Shown here: positions 10,599 to 22,430 of the stretch, piece after piece
How positions within the stretch are numbered: position 1 is the stretch's first letter
How the letters are laid out: the number at the start of each line of letters is the position of its first letter
Source: Paralvinella palmiformis
Lineage: Eukaryota > Annelida > Polychaeta > Terebellida > Alvinellidae
Direction of reading: 5' to 3'
Assembly (NCBI GenBank): GCA_025642065.1
Contig: JAODUP010000550.1
Span: forward strand, 15,001-79,000
Length of the DNA stretch: 64,000 nucleotides
Made by a program: the position numbers and the translations under genes
The notes under the pieces: model-generated
Seen by the model: the letters and a program-made list of their open reading frames with translations, nothing else
Database searches by the model: none
Told to the model about the DNA's origin: nothing

Positions 10599-10600
<2 letters not shown>

Positions 10601-10987
10601 GATTCGAAATTTACGCTCGCCTATTCGCCCGAGATGAGTACAAAATTAACAGGTCTAGTAAATTTTCAGTTTGAGTCTTCCTGTGGGTGAGTACAATTAT
10701 TAGACTAGAATAGTTGCTTCAGCAGTTGAAAACCAGATGAGTTTTAATGGATTAGCTACCATATGGACATTTAAGTGTATTTATAATGCTATACTAAACC
10801 TTTGAAGGCCACACAATATGAAATATACTTTATGTATGTTAAATCTATTTGGTGTAGTCAGGACTAGTTAATTACTCTCAGGACTAGTATATTTTCCAAA
10901 TTATTAGTCCTGTGGACCAGTGACGAATTATAATTACCTTCTAACGCTGTATATAAACCAGTATACAGATACGGGCATGTAGGCTAA
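10599..10987. other. Non-genic stretch
   Basis: AT-rich sequence without coding or element signals. The word caggactagt occurs twice 23 bp apart (near 10859 and 10882). Confidence 0.5.
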
Positions 10988-11140
10988 ATGTGCACATGGT
11001 AAGCTAAATCGGCCGAGCGACCTCTAAATGTAATGAAGCGAGGTTAAACACCCGCCAGATATGCCCACGCTGAGATTCGAACATGGATGGTAGTGATCTG
11101 TAATCCAGCACGCTACTGTTAGACCACGGGGGCCCCCTTC
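10988..11140 (-). mobile_element. SINE A copy, tail shortened
   Basis: The minus strand carries the head (gtggtctaacagtagcgtgc), B box and body through tagcttaccatgtgcac. The region after the last word is lost. Confidence 0.8.
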
Positions 11141-11401
11141 TTTGGTTTAAATAGCCGCTCTCTCTCGACAGTATCCGAGTGAGACACATCAGCTTTGGGG
11201 CTAAAGGTGTCAAGTAGTTCAAGTCAAAGAATCATCATTCACATCTAGGTAAATGAGTATCTAGTGTACACTGAAGAGTAGTTCTTTGTTATTTCAGTGG
11301 GATAATATCAGAAGAATGGGAAAAGCATAACGGAAACGTTTTATTGGGATACTCAACGGCTTGGGACATATAAACAGACGACAAACGGATGAACACGTAG
11401 T

Positions 11402-11712
11402 GAGTTCCGGTGGCCTAGCGGTTAAGTACCCGGCACTCGCTGCCAAAGGTCACATGTTCGATCCCAGCGAGAGGTAGAAACTTTTCCAGAGATTAAAATC
11501 TCGGCTCATAACATCGTGGGTGGCTGACCACGTTAAATGGCGCTGCCGTCTCCACTGAATTAGTAAAAATAAAGGGGGACGTTAAAGATCCCCATCTTTC
11601 CGTACTACTCCTCTGTGAGTGGTGGGAGAGGAGATACTCTAAACCACTCCAACATAGCGGTTGTGCTAATCAAGCGACAGCCTCGGGATTCTCCCCAAAA
11701 CACAAGCAAGAT
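11402..11712 (+). mobile_element. tRNA-derived SINE B
   Basis: The head has an A-box region (ggtggcctagcggttaag) and a B-box-like tgttcgatccc. A body of about 250 bp follows, with ggcgctgccgtctccactga and gggggacgttaaagatcccc. The same element occurs on the minus strand at 31452-31810. Short similar flanks (gatgaaca near 11389 and 11710) may be a target-site duplication. Confidence 0.85.
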
Positions 11713-12425
11713 GAACAGCTAAGAATAGATACTGGCTGATGAAGATATCCGAAGATGTGCAGATGAACCGTCAGATGAACCAAATAGATAGAGCATATGG
11801 TTACACTGAATCAAGAAATTATCGGTATACATTAAGAAGTACATAACGTGACGACTTCAGTAAATTACTGATGAGTGTTTTTAGACTTCAGCAAGTTTCA
11901 CATCTCGGATTAAATCTTTAATTTCAAATCAGTTAGTTAATCCGCCGATTTTTCATCAGACATAACACTTCCGGTCAAAGAAATCACATTCTGGATCTGA
12001 AATATAAAGCAGCAATCCGCCAATAGAATTACACACAAAGTGAAGTTCCGTCAACAGCCATTAGGAAGATCTATGTTGACAGTTGTTGACAATTGACAGT
12101 TTAGTAACTGTTGTAGACCCACGCAACAAAATTGCTACAAGTGACGTCGTATGTTCGTTTCACTTTTTTTATTTAAATGGAGACTATTATTTCATTATGA
12201 AAATTCATTTATAATAATTGTTGAGACTCGTGTGTGTTTGTGTTTGTGTGTGTGTGCATGCGCCCGCGCGAGAGAGAAAACAGCACACATTTTATATTCA
12301 ACGTCACACAGTTATAACACATACACTCGCGAGCGCGCGCACACACGCACACCGACACACATTATATTCATAAATCTAAATATTACGTTGATAATTTGTA
12401 CTTGAGAGCTAACTTAATTATAGCA
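11713..12425. other. Non-genic stretch with TG/CA-rich simple sequence
   Basis: Simple sequence of TG, CG and CA type lies near 12229-12362. Frames through it are low complexity and not credible proteins. Confidence 0.65.
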
Positions 12426-12429
12426 CATC

Positions 12430-12456
12430 TTATATATATATATATATATATATATA
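12430..12456. repeat. TA microsatellite
   Basis: Uninterrupted TA run, about 13 units. Confidence 0.92.
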
Positions 12457-12471
12457 AGTCCATATGTATGG

Positions 12472-12535
12472 GGTTTGTTTGTTTGTTTGTTTGTTTGTTT
12501 GTTTGTTTGTTTGTTTGTTTGTTTGTTTGTTTGTT
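12472..12535 (+). repeat. GTTT tetranucleotide microsatellite
   Basis: About 16 tandem gttt units, almost perfect. Confidence 0.95.
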
Positions 12536-12539
12536 CGCC

Positions 12540-13615
12540 ATTTTAATATTATTGTTAAGACCATATTAGTTATCAGTAGATATAATTACCTCGATGTGAT
12601 ACTAACTGGATATCTGTCAATCTTTTTCCATCTTTAATTTCCTTCTCGAATTTCACTTCCGGTTGTAAAGCACTTGTCAAATCAGTTATCAGTTATGGTC
12701 CAACAGTCAGAGACCTGCGGGTCACAGAGCATAAATGTAATAAAAGTATACAAATTAGAGAGACCAGGTGTTGGCAGATACACAGGCAGTACTTCTAAGC
12801 ACCGTGGTATGTGTTGGCATTGACACTTAAGCGATCAATAGCTGGCTGTTTCTGGATTATGGTGCCGCCTATCTGATATGGAAGTAAATGACATAAGTTA
12901 CAAAATATTCAGAGAATCTATGTCAGAAGTAAATAGATCCAATAAAAACAGTTTGTACAAAGTAACAGAAGTTTGCAGTTGTTATATAGCCATGCATCGT
13001 GACAATAATTCTCTAATTGATTGTACGAATTTCGTCTTGTGTGTAGGCAATCAACAAGAGAAATCAACCATTATGATCAACTGGATGACAAGTTAGATCG
13101 AAGATCGGAGGGGGTCGAATACATTCCGAAGTATTCAAATTCGAATATAAATAATCTCCAAACTCGTGAACGAATACGAATACCTAGAATTGAAATGTAT
13201 TCGAATACGAATACAAGTTAAATTATTCATGAATGCCATCATGAATAATTTGAATGCAAGATCGTATATGCTTCAACAGACAAATGAGCCATTCATTTGA
13301 ATATTCATTAAATGTTCGTACGTTCTGTCCGTTGGTCGACATGGATCTGATCGAAATAAACGACGATTTTCTCCATCAAAATAAGCATTTAGTTTGGGTA
13401 TAAAAACGTGTTAATGTATAACATTATAATTATTAGTAATAAAAGAATTTTCATATTTATTACACTGTCACAGAATAAACAACAATAATAATGACAGAAG
13501 TTCTTGAAGCAATAATAGTGATCGTAAAGAAAAGAAAACATTATATATATATATATATATTTATTTATTTATTTATATACAGTAGTAAAAATAGTAATAT
13601 GAATTTAAAGAGCAG
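12540..13615. other. Non-genic stretch
   Basis: AT-rich. A patch at about 13105-13330 repeats words such as attcgaata and gaatacgaatac. A TA run and an ATTT run lie at 13540-13580. No gene is supported. Confidence 0.55.
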
Positions 13616-13617
13616 CA

Positions 13618-13808
13618 TACAATGCTTTTTATACTTTTTTAATTTTTATTTTTTAAAACAAATTTTGGGGTTTTTTTTTAACGGGGCCCCACTTTTTTGT
13701 TTTTTTCATTTGTTTTTTTTTGGGGCTTTTTAAATTTTGGGCCGAGCCCGGGTTCCTTTTTTCCAAAAAAAAAAGGTTTTTTTTTAAAAAAAGGCCCCAA
13801 CCCAAATA
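13618..13808. other. Anomalous homopolymer-dominated block
   Basis: Nearly every base sits in a homopolymer of three to ten, for example long T runs, ggggcccc, and A runs of ten. This is unlike both the flanking DNA and any ordinary microsatellite. It may reflect base-calling or consensus error in the assembly. Confidence 0.6.
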
Positions 13809-13841
13809 GTTTTCCAAATTCGGTCTGATATTTACGAAGAA

Positions 13842-13857
13842 TGTGTGTGTATGTGTG

Positions 13858-13890
<33 letters not shown>
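13842..13890. repeat. TG microsatellite
   Basis: A TG run with one interruption (atgtgtgttgtgtg at the left). Simple sequence. Confidence 0.93.
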
Positions 13891-13891
<1 letters not shown>

Positions 13892-14504
13892 TATGTAAAA
13901 GAAACTGTAAATCGTGGAATAGAAACATTCATTCCACGCCAAAGCTGAAATTGTTAATTTTTCTCCAAAACATTCCTTGTATCGTCGACGAGGAAGCAAT
14001 CAATCACGTTTAATTCTACAATTATCAAACGATGTTAATATTTACTCTGACAATGACAACAAATGATAAACGTCATAATCTTCATCAGACTCATCATTTA
14101 CGGTGAAAGGTGGACGGTGTCACTGATCTATCTTTTTGGAGTACGGTATTCTTTTGTGGGCCCTCATAGGGATGATTAAGTGAAACATATCTGGTTCGTA
14201 AATCTCTCTCTCTCTATGTGTGTGTGTGTTGTTTGTTTGTTTGTTTTGTGTGGTGTAAATCTTGTGTTATAGGAATTATATTTTATTCTAACTTATGTTA
14301 TCAATATTCGTTAGCGTGTTAGTTGCTGATTGATTTAAAGATATCCTGAATGCCATTAGTTGAGTGTTTATGGCCTAATGACGATTCTACAGAAAATACA
14401 CATACAATTCACAAAGGTGTTTTAGTTTTCCCGGGGGTCTATTATTATCGGTACCATAGTCCATAAACTGGCCACATCAAAGACATTTTCTAGCGTTCTG
14501 GTGG

Positions 14505-14672
14505 GAGGAATCTCTCCCTAGCCGAACTGTAAGCGCGGTTAGCCACAGAACTCTAGCACCAGGGTTTAAATCGTGACCTAGCTGTGCCTGGGGGGTGTAT
14601 CATCTATCAATTCGTCTTATTATCTTTGAGGGTCCATCGACCTATTTAATCTCCCGGTACATAAAAATATAC
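14505..14672 (+). mobile_element. Very diverged SINE A copy
   Basis: Faint tRNA-like head (ggttagccacagaactctagc, ggtttaaatcg), then ggtgtatcatctatcaattcg and tcgacctatttaatctcc, matching the order of the SINE A body. Its 3' half forms the left unit of the duplication that brackets the CGTT array. Confidence 0.5.
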
Positions 14673-15046
14673 ATGCTGTTGTGTGATTATTCTGATATTT
14701 AAGGGTTTTTATGCGTTTCCCTACAATAAAGGAACTTGTTCGTTCGTTCGTTCGTTCGTTCGTTCGTTCGTTCGTTCGTTCGTTCGTTCGTTCGTTCGTT
14801 CGTTCGTTCGTTCGTTCGTTCGTTCGTTCGTTCGTTCGTTCGTTCGTTCGTTCGTTCGTTCGTTCGTTCGTTCGTTCGTTCGTTCGTTCGTTCGTTTACC
14901 CAGTTCCTGGGTGTATCATCTATCAATTCGTCTTATTATCTTTGAGGGTCAATCGACCTATTTAATCTCCCGGTACATTATAATCCTGTTGTGTGATTAT
15001 TCTGATATTTAAGGGTTTTTATGAGTTTCCCTCTAATAAAGGAGTA
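14598..15046 (+). repeat. Direct duplication flanking a CGTT array
   Basis: The segment at about 14598-14735 recurs at about 14908-15046 with few changes (gggtgtatcatctatcaatt; gatatttaagggtttttatg; tttccct-ctaataaagga in both). Between them sits the tetranucleotide array. Confidence 0.9.
14738..14897 (+). repeat. CGTT (GTTC) tetranucleotide array, about 160 bp
   Basis: About 40 perfect tandem units. All frames through it are open in both directions, which explains long apparent ORFs made of FVRS or NERT repeats; they are not genes. Confidence 0.97.
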
Positions 15047-15645
15047 ATTGTTAAACGCTTGTAATTAAATAAAATCCGCTTAACATGACAACAAACTTAT
15101 TGCGTTAGTCACTCTATGTTATATATAAGTACAGTGTAAAGGTCACGATAACTCGTTCCATTGACGCTGATGAAAGAAAAAAGAAAACCCTCATACATTA
15201 AACAGTAAAATATCAGCGAATAAATCAGAATATGTAATGATTTTTCCTGACCTACATGCAATCAATTAAGATGTCAGATATTACCGTGTAATGTAACTTA
15301 TGAACAACGGATGGGGGTGAGGTAATTTAAATATGCTAAACACAACTATGGCCATCCATCAGAACATACAAAAAGTGTTTTGGGAAACATTGGAAAACAA
15401 TGTTGCTAAATTGTACGATATTTAACGTCCAGTTTATTGTTAAATAAAACAAGAATAAACGCGCTGAAAAATGAAATTAATAAATTAAAGAATACAAAAG
15501 TCATCCTTGTCTAACCGTAATAAACGATAATTAGCCCTTTGGAAGACCCTTTTTCTTCAAAGATTATACTGTATGGTTGTATTTGCGTAAGTATGCACGT
15601 GCATTGGTAAATATACCCCCCCCCCACGCACACACGCACACACTT
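15047..15645. other. Non-genic stretch
   Basis: AT-rich, no gene. The words gataactcgttccattgacg near 15150 have a counterpart at about 26897, part of the diverged block similarities noted in the findings. Confidence 0.5.
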
Positions 15646-15654
15646 TGTATATGT

Positions 15655-15945
15655 ATATGTGGTGTGGTGTGGTGCGGTGTAATGTGGTATGGTGTGGTGT
15701 GGTATGTTGGGGTATGGTGTGTGGTATGGTGTGGTGTGGTGATATATGGTGTGATGTGGTGTTGTGAGTGGGATGGTTTGGTGTGGTGTGATGCGGTCGT
15801 GTAGTGCTTGATATTATAGAGAGCGGTACGGTATGGTGTGGCAGGGTGTGGTGAAATGAGGCCCGGTGTAGTATGTGTGATGTGGTGTGGTCTGGTGTGT
15901 GTTGTGTTATGATATGCGGTGCAGTGCAATGCAGTGCGGTGTGAT
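15655..15945 (+). repeat. Degenerate GGTGT minisatellite
   Basis: About 290 bp of imperfect ggtgt/ggtat repeats, almost free of C on the plus strand. The apparent ORFs on both strands are low complexity. Confidence 0.9.
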
Positions 15946-15949
15946 GTTA

Positions 15950-17625
15950 AAATATCACGTAAATAAGGACATTCTCCTTTTCGCAAAGAGGTAGCCATGA
16001 AATAAGGAATACTTTAACAATACTTTTGTGAGGAGTGATCCATTTAATACATCGATTATAATGATTTTAGGTAACGTTTACTTATTATTCTAACCTTGGA
16101 TTGGGTAAACAAGGAAAGTAAACATAAAATACAATGTAAACATAACGACATGGGTGTGTTAATAAAATGCATTTTAGATGGCGAATTATTTTATCCAACT
16201 GACTCTAACTTTCAATCAGTTAATGATATCGATTAAGAGCCGTTCGAGTATTCATCCAAATATTATTGATAGTCTCTCATCGTCTTATTAGAGTTTTAGG
16301 ACAAAAAAACTCACGCTAGACACAATATAAAATGGATGTCGTCCGCCTCGTGAGTTAACATATTTTGACTTTTGTTATGGAAACACCTCGTCTATTTTTC
16401 TACAGTACAGATGTTGCTGTGTTTGGTCGTTAATAAGATGGAACACTTCGTGTAATTTCCCTTTCTCTGGAAAATAAACAATATTAAATGCGACAATTGG
16501 CGCTAGTTTACATGTCCCGTCACGAAAATAATAGATTCGCGTCTGAAGAGAAATCGCTTGAATCCGTCTTCGTCATTCGTTTTATTAAAGAAGCTGATAT
16601 AGCACTCATCGCCTGTTCTCATTGCGAGATAACTTCGTAACGCGTTAAAAGAGGAAGCTTTCTGTCTAGTTTGACAAGGTGGACGTCCAATATAGATTCT
16701 GTTGATTTAAATAATGCTGATCGGTCAATGAAAGAGGCATAGATACAGTCATACAATACGTGTGTGTGTGTGCGTGTGTGTGTGTGTGTGTCGGGGTGCG
16801 TGCGTGCATAAATGAACAATTAAAATGGGAAGACTAGAGACAAACGGAGAAGCAGTCAGCCAGATCCAAACAAACGCATCCATACGAAAACACCCAAAAT
16901 TATACAAACTTAAAAACACACACCCGCGCACACCGACACGTCATATTGAATAAATAAATCACCCCTTTTCCTCTCTCGCATAAAAACAAAATTCATCAAA
17001 CAGATTAAATAACGTGAATCTCTGAGAACGTCTATTAGCAAGATGAATCCTGACAGTTGTATGATGTATAAATCCCGATCTCGTAGTCACGTGTCTGTCT
17101 CCTGTTCTAAGTTCCCATCATTGTGTCTATGATATCAATCAAACAAAGGCAACTTTATGTGATGTTTTACATTCTCTGCTGTGGGTTAAAATTTACGTCG
17201 TATTTACTCTGGAGATCCGTCAGTTGACATCGTATAATTTTCGGAGACAATGCCTTAGTTTAATTTGTACTCGTCAGTAATGACAGTTTTCAACGTTCGG
17301 TGAAAATATCACTAAAGGGTACAATATCGCTATTTTTGACGTATCCCTGCTAATTTCATTTCACTTTTTAAACCTTAATTTCTTCTTTATACGATGAAGT
17401 TCATGTGTACCTTGGATATGATACGGGGGGGCGCGGTCTCATATTGGCCGGAAACTACTATCTAATTTGGAAGTGTCTCTGTCGTAAGACATAAGAAGTC
17501 ATAACCGTGACCGGCCTATTGTTCTAGCATCGACGTAGATTGTCATGAGTTCCGCGCTTCAAGGAATTAATTAACGTGTAATAACTTATATTGACAGTTT
17601 ATTTACATTAAAACCGAAATATAAG
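15950..17625. other. Non-genic stretch
   Basis: No gene recognised. A TG run lies at about 16760-16792. The segment near 16560-16720 resembles one near 23160-23310 (ttcgtcattcgttttattaaa against ttcgtcatccactttatcaaa, then gaggaagctttctgtct against gaaggaagctctttgtct). Confidence 0.5.
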
Positions 17626-17812
17626 TTTTAAAATATGTAAATGTTGCTGTTTTACGGCCACTTTTGTGCACAAGGTAGCCTTAATGGGCCGAGGGACCTC
17701 CAAATGTTAGGATGATGAAACACCCTTCTGACATAGTACGGCCGGTGTTTGAACCCATATGCTATACATCTGTAGCCAACTGCGCTACCAGTTAGGCCAT
17801 GGAGGTGCCCCA
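17626..17812 (-). mobile_element. SINE A (second subfamily) with target-site duplication
   Basis: Minus-strand copy with gcacctccatggcctaactg, a ggtttgaac-like B box (ttcaaacac) and tail ttgtgcacaaaagtggccg. It is flanked by the 11-bp direct repeat gaaatataagt at 17615-17625 and 17813-17823. Confidence 0.85.
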
Positions 17813-17823
17813 GAAATATAAGT

Positions 17824-18610
17824 AATAAATTATGCAAATAATATGGTAATAGGCATTATGTAGGATTAGTAGGCTTCAGCTAAAAGTACAAATGATACTA
17901 TTATGGTCGGTGTATGTTTTCCAGGTAGGCATTCTATAATAAATACAGAAAACTACTCTCCCAGGCTGTTTTAACTTTTATTTCTCCTCACATGATAACC
18001 TTTCAATAAGTTTTTTCCCCGTTTTAATCTGCCATTTATGCAAACGTAGCAACAAAATAAAACTTCGGTCTTTACCTATTGCACAGTAGTTTAACATAAA
18101 TTGTTAAGGCGACAAAAATACGTTTCTTGCGAGTATTGTGCCGTGTAAATGGTTAGTCATATTCAAAGGTTATTAATAATTCTTTCATTTGAGACTCTGC
18201 TACTTACATAAAAGATTGTGTTTTTCATTTTATTGGAAGCTTGATACTTCAATTATTGAGTTTCAGTAAACTGGATTAGAATAAACTGAATATTTAGTGA
18301 TCAACCAGTATTCTTATTTGTGATAATAGAAGCGGATTACAAAACCATGTGCCCTTAAATAATTTATATGAATAGATTTATAAAAATAGTATTTTAATCA
18401 AGTCCCTGTTTCGCAAAATATTTAAATATAGGTACATCAGTTTCTGTATATTGCCAAAATAATTTCTTAAAAATTTCCAAATAAAAAACAAACGTGAAAG
18501 CACTTTAGGAGTCCATTACCAATTTTTTTTATCATTTAGAACATCTAGTGTCATTAATACATATATGGATTAAGCAAAGAAAACTGATCCTACTTACTTC
18601 ACTACATTAA
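17824..18610. other. AT-rich non-genic stretch
   Basis: Strongly AT-rich with no open frame of protein-like composition and no recognised element. Confidence 0.55.
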
Positions 18611-18612
18611 AA

Positions 18613-20349
18613 GACCTATCCCAACATGAAAAATGCCACCATCACCAAATTGGGATGGACTACCTATGTGACGTCATTTTCAAAATGGCGTCAGTAAAAT
18701 TGGCGAAGTTAAGTTTGTGAGATGACTTTTGCAGTATTTCATTATTTCGAAGCATTACTGTTATTAATTGCTAAATGTGTGGAGATCTACGTCTATGGGT
18801 AACTGGTGAAAACCCACTCCAGTCAAAACCCCCTCAGTTAAAACCCCCTCGTCAAAACCCCTTCCGGTCTAAACCCCTTCTGGTCAGAACACCCTTTTGG
18901 GAAAATAAGCCCAAGTTTCTTGTAACTTATTTTATATGAAATAACGAGAAAATATTCAAATAATTGATACCAACTATATTAAGTATTGGAGTTTATATGT
19001 ACATATATCCTTCGTGCAGAAGCTTTTGACCGTCCTTGTGATTTTCTATAACTTCCATGGTTGTCATAAGAATGAATGATTAATGGGCCAAACCCCTACC
19101 ATATTTATAGCACTCCATGTGACACTTGCTACATGTACCTTTTTTTGATGTTCACAATGAACTGCTCAATTATTGATCATGGATTATGAGTAGCTATACT
19201 GGTGGGTTCGATCTCAATTAATTACATTTATCAAATCAGTAGTTATGATCATACATTTTATAAATATTACTAATTATTATCAAGCTCTTCAATTATATTA
19301 TTTCATGATTCGCTGAAGGCTCCCCAATTGCAATAATCCCTTCAGTGGCTGAGATTAAACAATTTAAATATATTGTTAATTACTATCAAGTTCTTTCATT
19401 ATATTGGTCAAACTTTTGACTGGGTCATTTTAATTGATAATGATATAATGCTTTATTTGGTTTGTATGTTTTATTTTAGATATGTCATTGTGTGTGTGTT
19501 TCTCCACTCTGTGGAGGTTGAACAAAGTAAATATTAATATATTATTCTATTATTTAAGGTTTCCCAATTACATTAATCTAAACATAAGAGGGGGTTTTGA
19601 CCATTTGACAATATATCGCAGGGGGTTTTGACTGAGGGGGTTTTGACCGAAGTTTTGTTTTACCTGGATTCATGACTTTGATAATACTGGAGATGAGTTA
19701 GCACTTGTACAACTATCAGAGGTTGTGTGTATCGTATAGACAGATTAACAAGACTATTCTAATAAGAAAATGTCTATTGACAATTATTGTTTAGATTAGT
19801 AGTTGTGACAATAACTCACTTCATTTGTGATAATCATCATATTATTTCTTGTCATTATACTTGTTGTCAACCTGAGTTTTCCTTCTGTCATTTAACTTTT
19901 GTTTTGTTGAATGATTTGATGGGGTTATAATGCAGTTATGGCCGACTACAATACGAAATCTAGCAATATTGGCAGCCAATTTGAATTCCAAGATGGCCGA
20001 CAGGTATTAAGTAACACCAGACTAAATCACAGATATCATAATGAAGGTTTAAAGCCCATGAGCAATTATATTTTTATCCTGAAAGTCAAAATATGGCAGA
20101 AAATATTATTTTCGCTGGTTTTAATGAGAGCCTTTTTTAATTCCGCGTTAACCAAGAGTCAGAGTGATTTGTCAGTGCCATCACTGGATTCTTCATCTTT
20201 AAAAACATGGGTGTAGACACCAAGATCTTGTCTCTATCTATCCTAGAAGCCGAGTTATAGCGAAAACGTACATTCACCAATTTCACTGACGCCATTTTGA
20301 AAATGACGTCACACGGGTAGTCCATCCATTTTTCATGTTGGGAGAGGTC
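18613..20349. mobile_element. Outer inverted-repeat DNA element, 1.7 kb
   Basis: Arms of about 90-100 bp face each other at 18613-18711 and 20252-20349. Both read gacct, then tcccaacatgaaaaatg, then gatggactac, then gtgacgtcattttcaaaat and ggcgtcagt from the outside inward; the left arm has a short insertion. The interior has no transposase-like protein, so it would be a non-autonomous or foldback element. It contains a second, inner inverted-repeat element. Confidence 0.7.
18808..19662. mobile_element. Inner inverted-repeat element with GGTCAAAACCCC termini
   Basis: The left end (18808-18905) has repeated cagtcaaaaccccct-type words and the right end (about 19590-19662) has the same words inverted (agggggttttgactgaggg). 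Both ends appear to start near ggt-aaaac. The interior of about 700 bp is AT-rich with no ORF. It lies wholly inside the outer element, so it inserted later or shares its mobility. Confidence 0.65.
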
Positions 20350-20720
20350 CCGGGAACAGAATAAAATAGGTCTCATGGGTTCCTGCGGGGGTGCACGTGG
20401 GCCTATTGGGCCCATGGACTATAATATATTATACAGAAATAACGAATTAATAGATTGTTTTAAAGTTAATTTTATATAAAAGCAATTACATTTAAGGCAA
20501 ATACAATTATTTAAGCTGTTATACCACAAATGGTTCATATGCTGCACAATTGTGACAAACCAAAACAGCTAGCTGTGTCCATTTTAATCAGATTATTCCT
20601 TCATTACTAAACGTCTGGGAAGTATTTTCCATTATTAACAAGTTCTATCTACCACTGTTAAAAAGATCCTAAAGAAACTGAAAGACACCTAATTCGTTCA
20701 TATCTTATTATGTTGATATA
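20350..20720. other. Non-genic stretch
   Basis: AT-rich, apart from a short GC-rich palindromic patch with gggcctattgggccc at 20399-20413. No gene. Confidence 0.5.
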
Positions 20721-20735
20721 CCTTATATGTGCCTG

Positions 20736-20913
20736 GCGCCTCCGTGGTCTAACTGGTAGCGAGTTTGACCACAGATCACTACTACTCTAGTTCGAATCTC
20801 GGCGTGGGCATATCTGAAGGTTGTTTCATCATTCACTTCCCTTCATTATCGCTCGGTCCATTTAGCCTACATTGTGCACAAAAGTGGCTGTAAAACATCA
20901 TTCACCATCATCG
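20736..20913 (+). mobile_element. Full-length SINE A with perfect 14-bp target-site duplication
   Basis: Head cgcctccgtggtctaactgg, B box gttcgaatctcgg, body and ATC tail. The direct repeat cttatatgtgcctg is perfect at 20722-20735 and 20914-20927, showing insertion by target-primed reverse transcription. Confidence 0.92.
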
Positions 20914-21020
20914 TCTTATATGTGCCTGTTTGTGATGGGACATCCTCACATTTAAATAGCGAGCAACTTCACCGAATCGGCGATTCCTGAGTTATGAGTT
21001 ATGTATATGTATGTATACAA

Positions 21021-21065
<45 letters not shown>
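21021..21065. repeat. ATT trinucleotide microsatellite
   Basis: About 15 perfect units. A shorter AAT run lies at about 21260-21285. Confidence 0.95.
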
Positions 21066-21357
21066 GTGTGTGCGTGTTTGCTTGCTTGCGTGTGTGCACG
21101 CCCAAATATAATGTCAATAGTAAAGAAAAAATATATAGAATGTCAATATTTTAAATGAATAGACTAACTTACTAATTCGTATAAAAATAATTGTACCTAA
21201 ATGTTTGACTTCACAAATAAATGCGATTAATTCTTTATCATCCTTAGCCAATTGTCTATAAAATAATAATAATAATAATAATAATACGTGATCTTTATAA
21301 CCAACTGTGCCATCACCGCTGACAATAGAGGTGTTCTGTATTCTCCAATAAAATTAT

Positions 21358-21415
21358 AATTGCGACCTATAGATTCGAGTAAATTAACTTTAACTCGAAT
21401 CTATAGGTCGCAATT
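21358..21415. repeat. Perfect 23-bp inverted repeat (hairpin)
   Basis: The left arm at 21358-21380 and right arm at 21393-21415 are exact reverse complements, with a 12-base AT-rich loop. The arm begins aattgcgacctatagattcg. Nothing in the flanks ties it to a gene. Confidence 0.93.
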
Positions 21416-21419
21416 CGTG

Positions 21420-22418
21420 TATTGATCAGCTGAAATCTAAATTACCACATCTTCGTTCCATAAATATTGATTTGTATGATATGATATTACTTGAATTGTG
21501 TTTATATAAAATGTTATATTATATCATTGTTCATTTTTAAACTGCGTTTTTTTTTAAATAATAATTTTATCAATCCCTGAAGGTTTGGTTAGATATTATT
21601 CTTGGACTAACCATCGCTTCCTTAAAAATACAAGTCTGGATCACCGTGGACTAAACTTCTGTGGCCTATAAACACCAGTACATCAAAACAAACACACATC
21701 CCTCAGTGTAGTTTATTCATTCCCTAATGTCTCAAGTTATCTAGCTATCATTCACGAACCAACCTCTGCTCTAGTGTCCACAAGCGAAGTAATGAATCAT
21801 AAACGAATATAAAGCACCGAACAGGCAATAGCACGCATATCAACAATGACAACAAATGCTAAATGCCACGACCTTGGACAGTTGCATCGTTTATAAGAAA
21901 CGATGGTTTCCCACCCTATTAGGCTATCTTTATGGAGAATAGTATTCTTTTCAAACCCCCCCCCACCCCCCGCCCGCCTCACAGCGATGCTTATGGGGAT
22001 CGTGTCCTAGAAACATCATTTCTCTGCGTGCAGTCCTCATATTAACCGAGTGCGTAGAGATCTGATTGTCCATCATTCATTTTGTCGGTAATCCCTTACC
22101 AATACGCCAGACAAGCGCCGACACAAGCTCGCTGATTGATCTAAACACCGCCCCAAGTCGTTAGTGCGGTATTTAGGCTCTGCGTTGAATCTATCGAGAA
22201 CGCGCATAAAAACCAATAATAGTGATTTACTCGGCCTTAAGTGACGATAATTATTGTTATGGTATCTGAGTAAACGGCACTTGGTAAATGGACGACATCG
22301 AGGACGGTCTCTTCTAGTGATGATGATGATGATGATGATGGATTTAAATCGAAGCGATGCGTGGCGTTTAGCTGTCACCCTGTCTGTTTGTCCGTCTGTA
22401 TGTCTGTCTATCTGTCGT
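21420..22418. other. Non-genic stretch
   Basis: No gene. A C-rich run lies at about 21956-21978. The segments near 21845-21955 and 22075-22195 resemble segments at 14035-14165 and 25795-25900 respectively. A GAT run sits at 22317-22340. Confidence 0.5.
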
Positions 22419-22430
22419 GTTCGGAGTAGA

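Noticed and set aside
14683..15012. Long open frames of FVRS or NERT repeats on both strands
   Set aside because: They are translations of the CGTT tetranucleotide array, open in every frame, with no start context or family.
15564..15998. 144-codon minus-strand frame
   Set aside because: Its composition (His, Thr, Pro, Tyr repeats) follows the GGTGT minisatellite; no protein family.
20137..20415. 92-codon minus-strand frame
   Set aside because: It lies across the arm of the inverted-repeat element, is matched by the other arm, and has no recognised domain.
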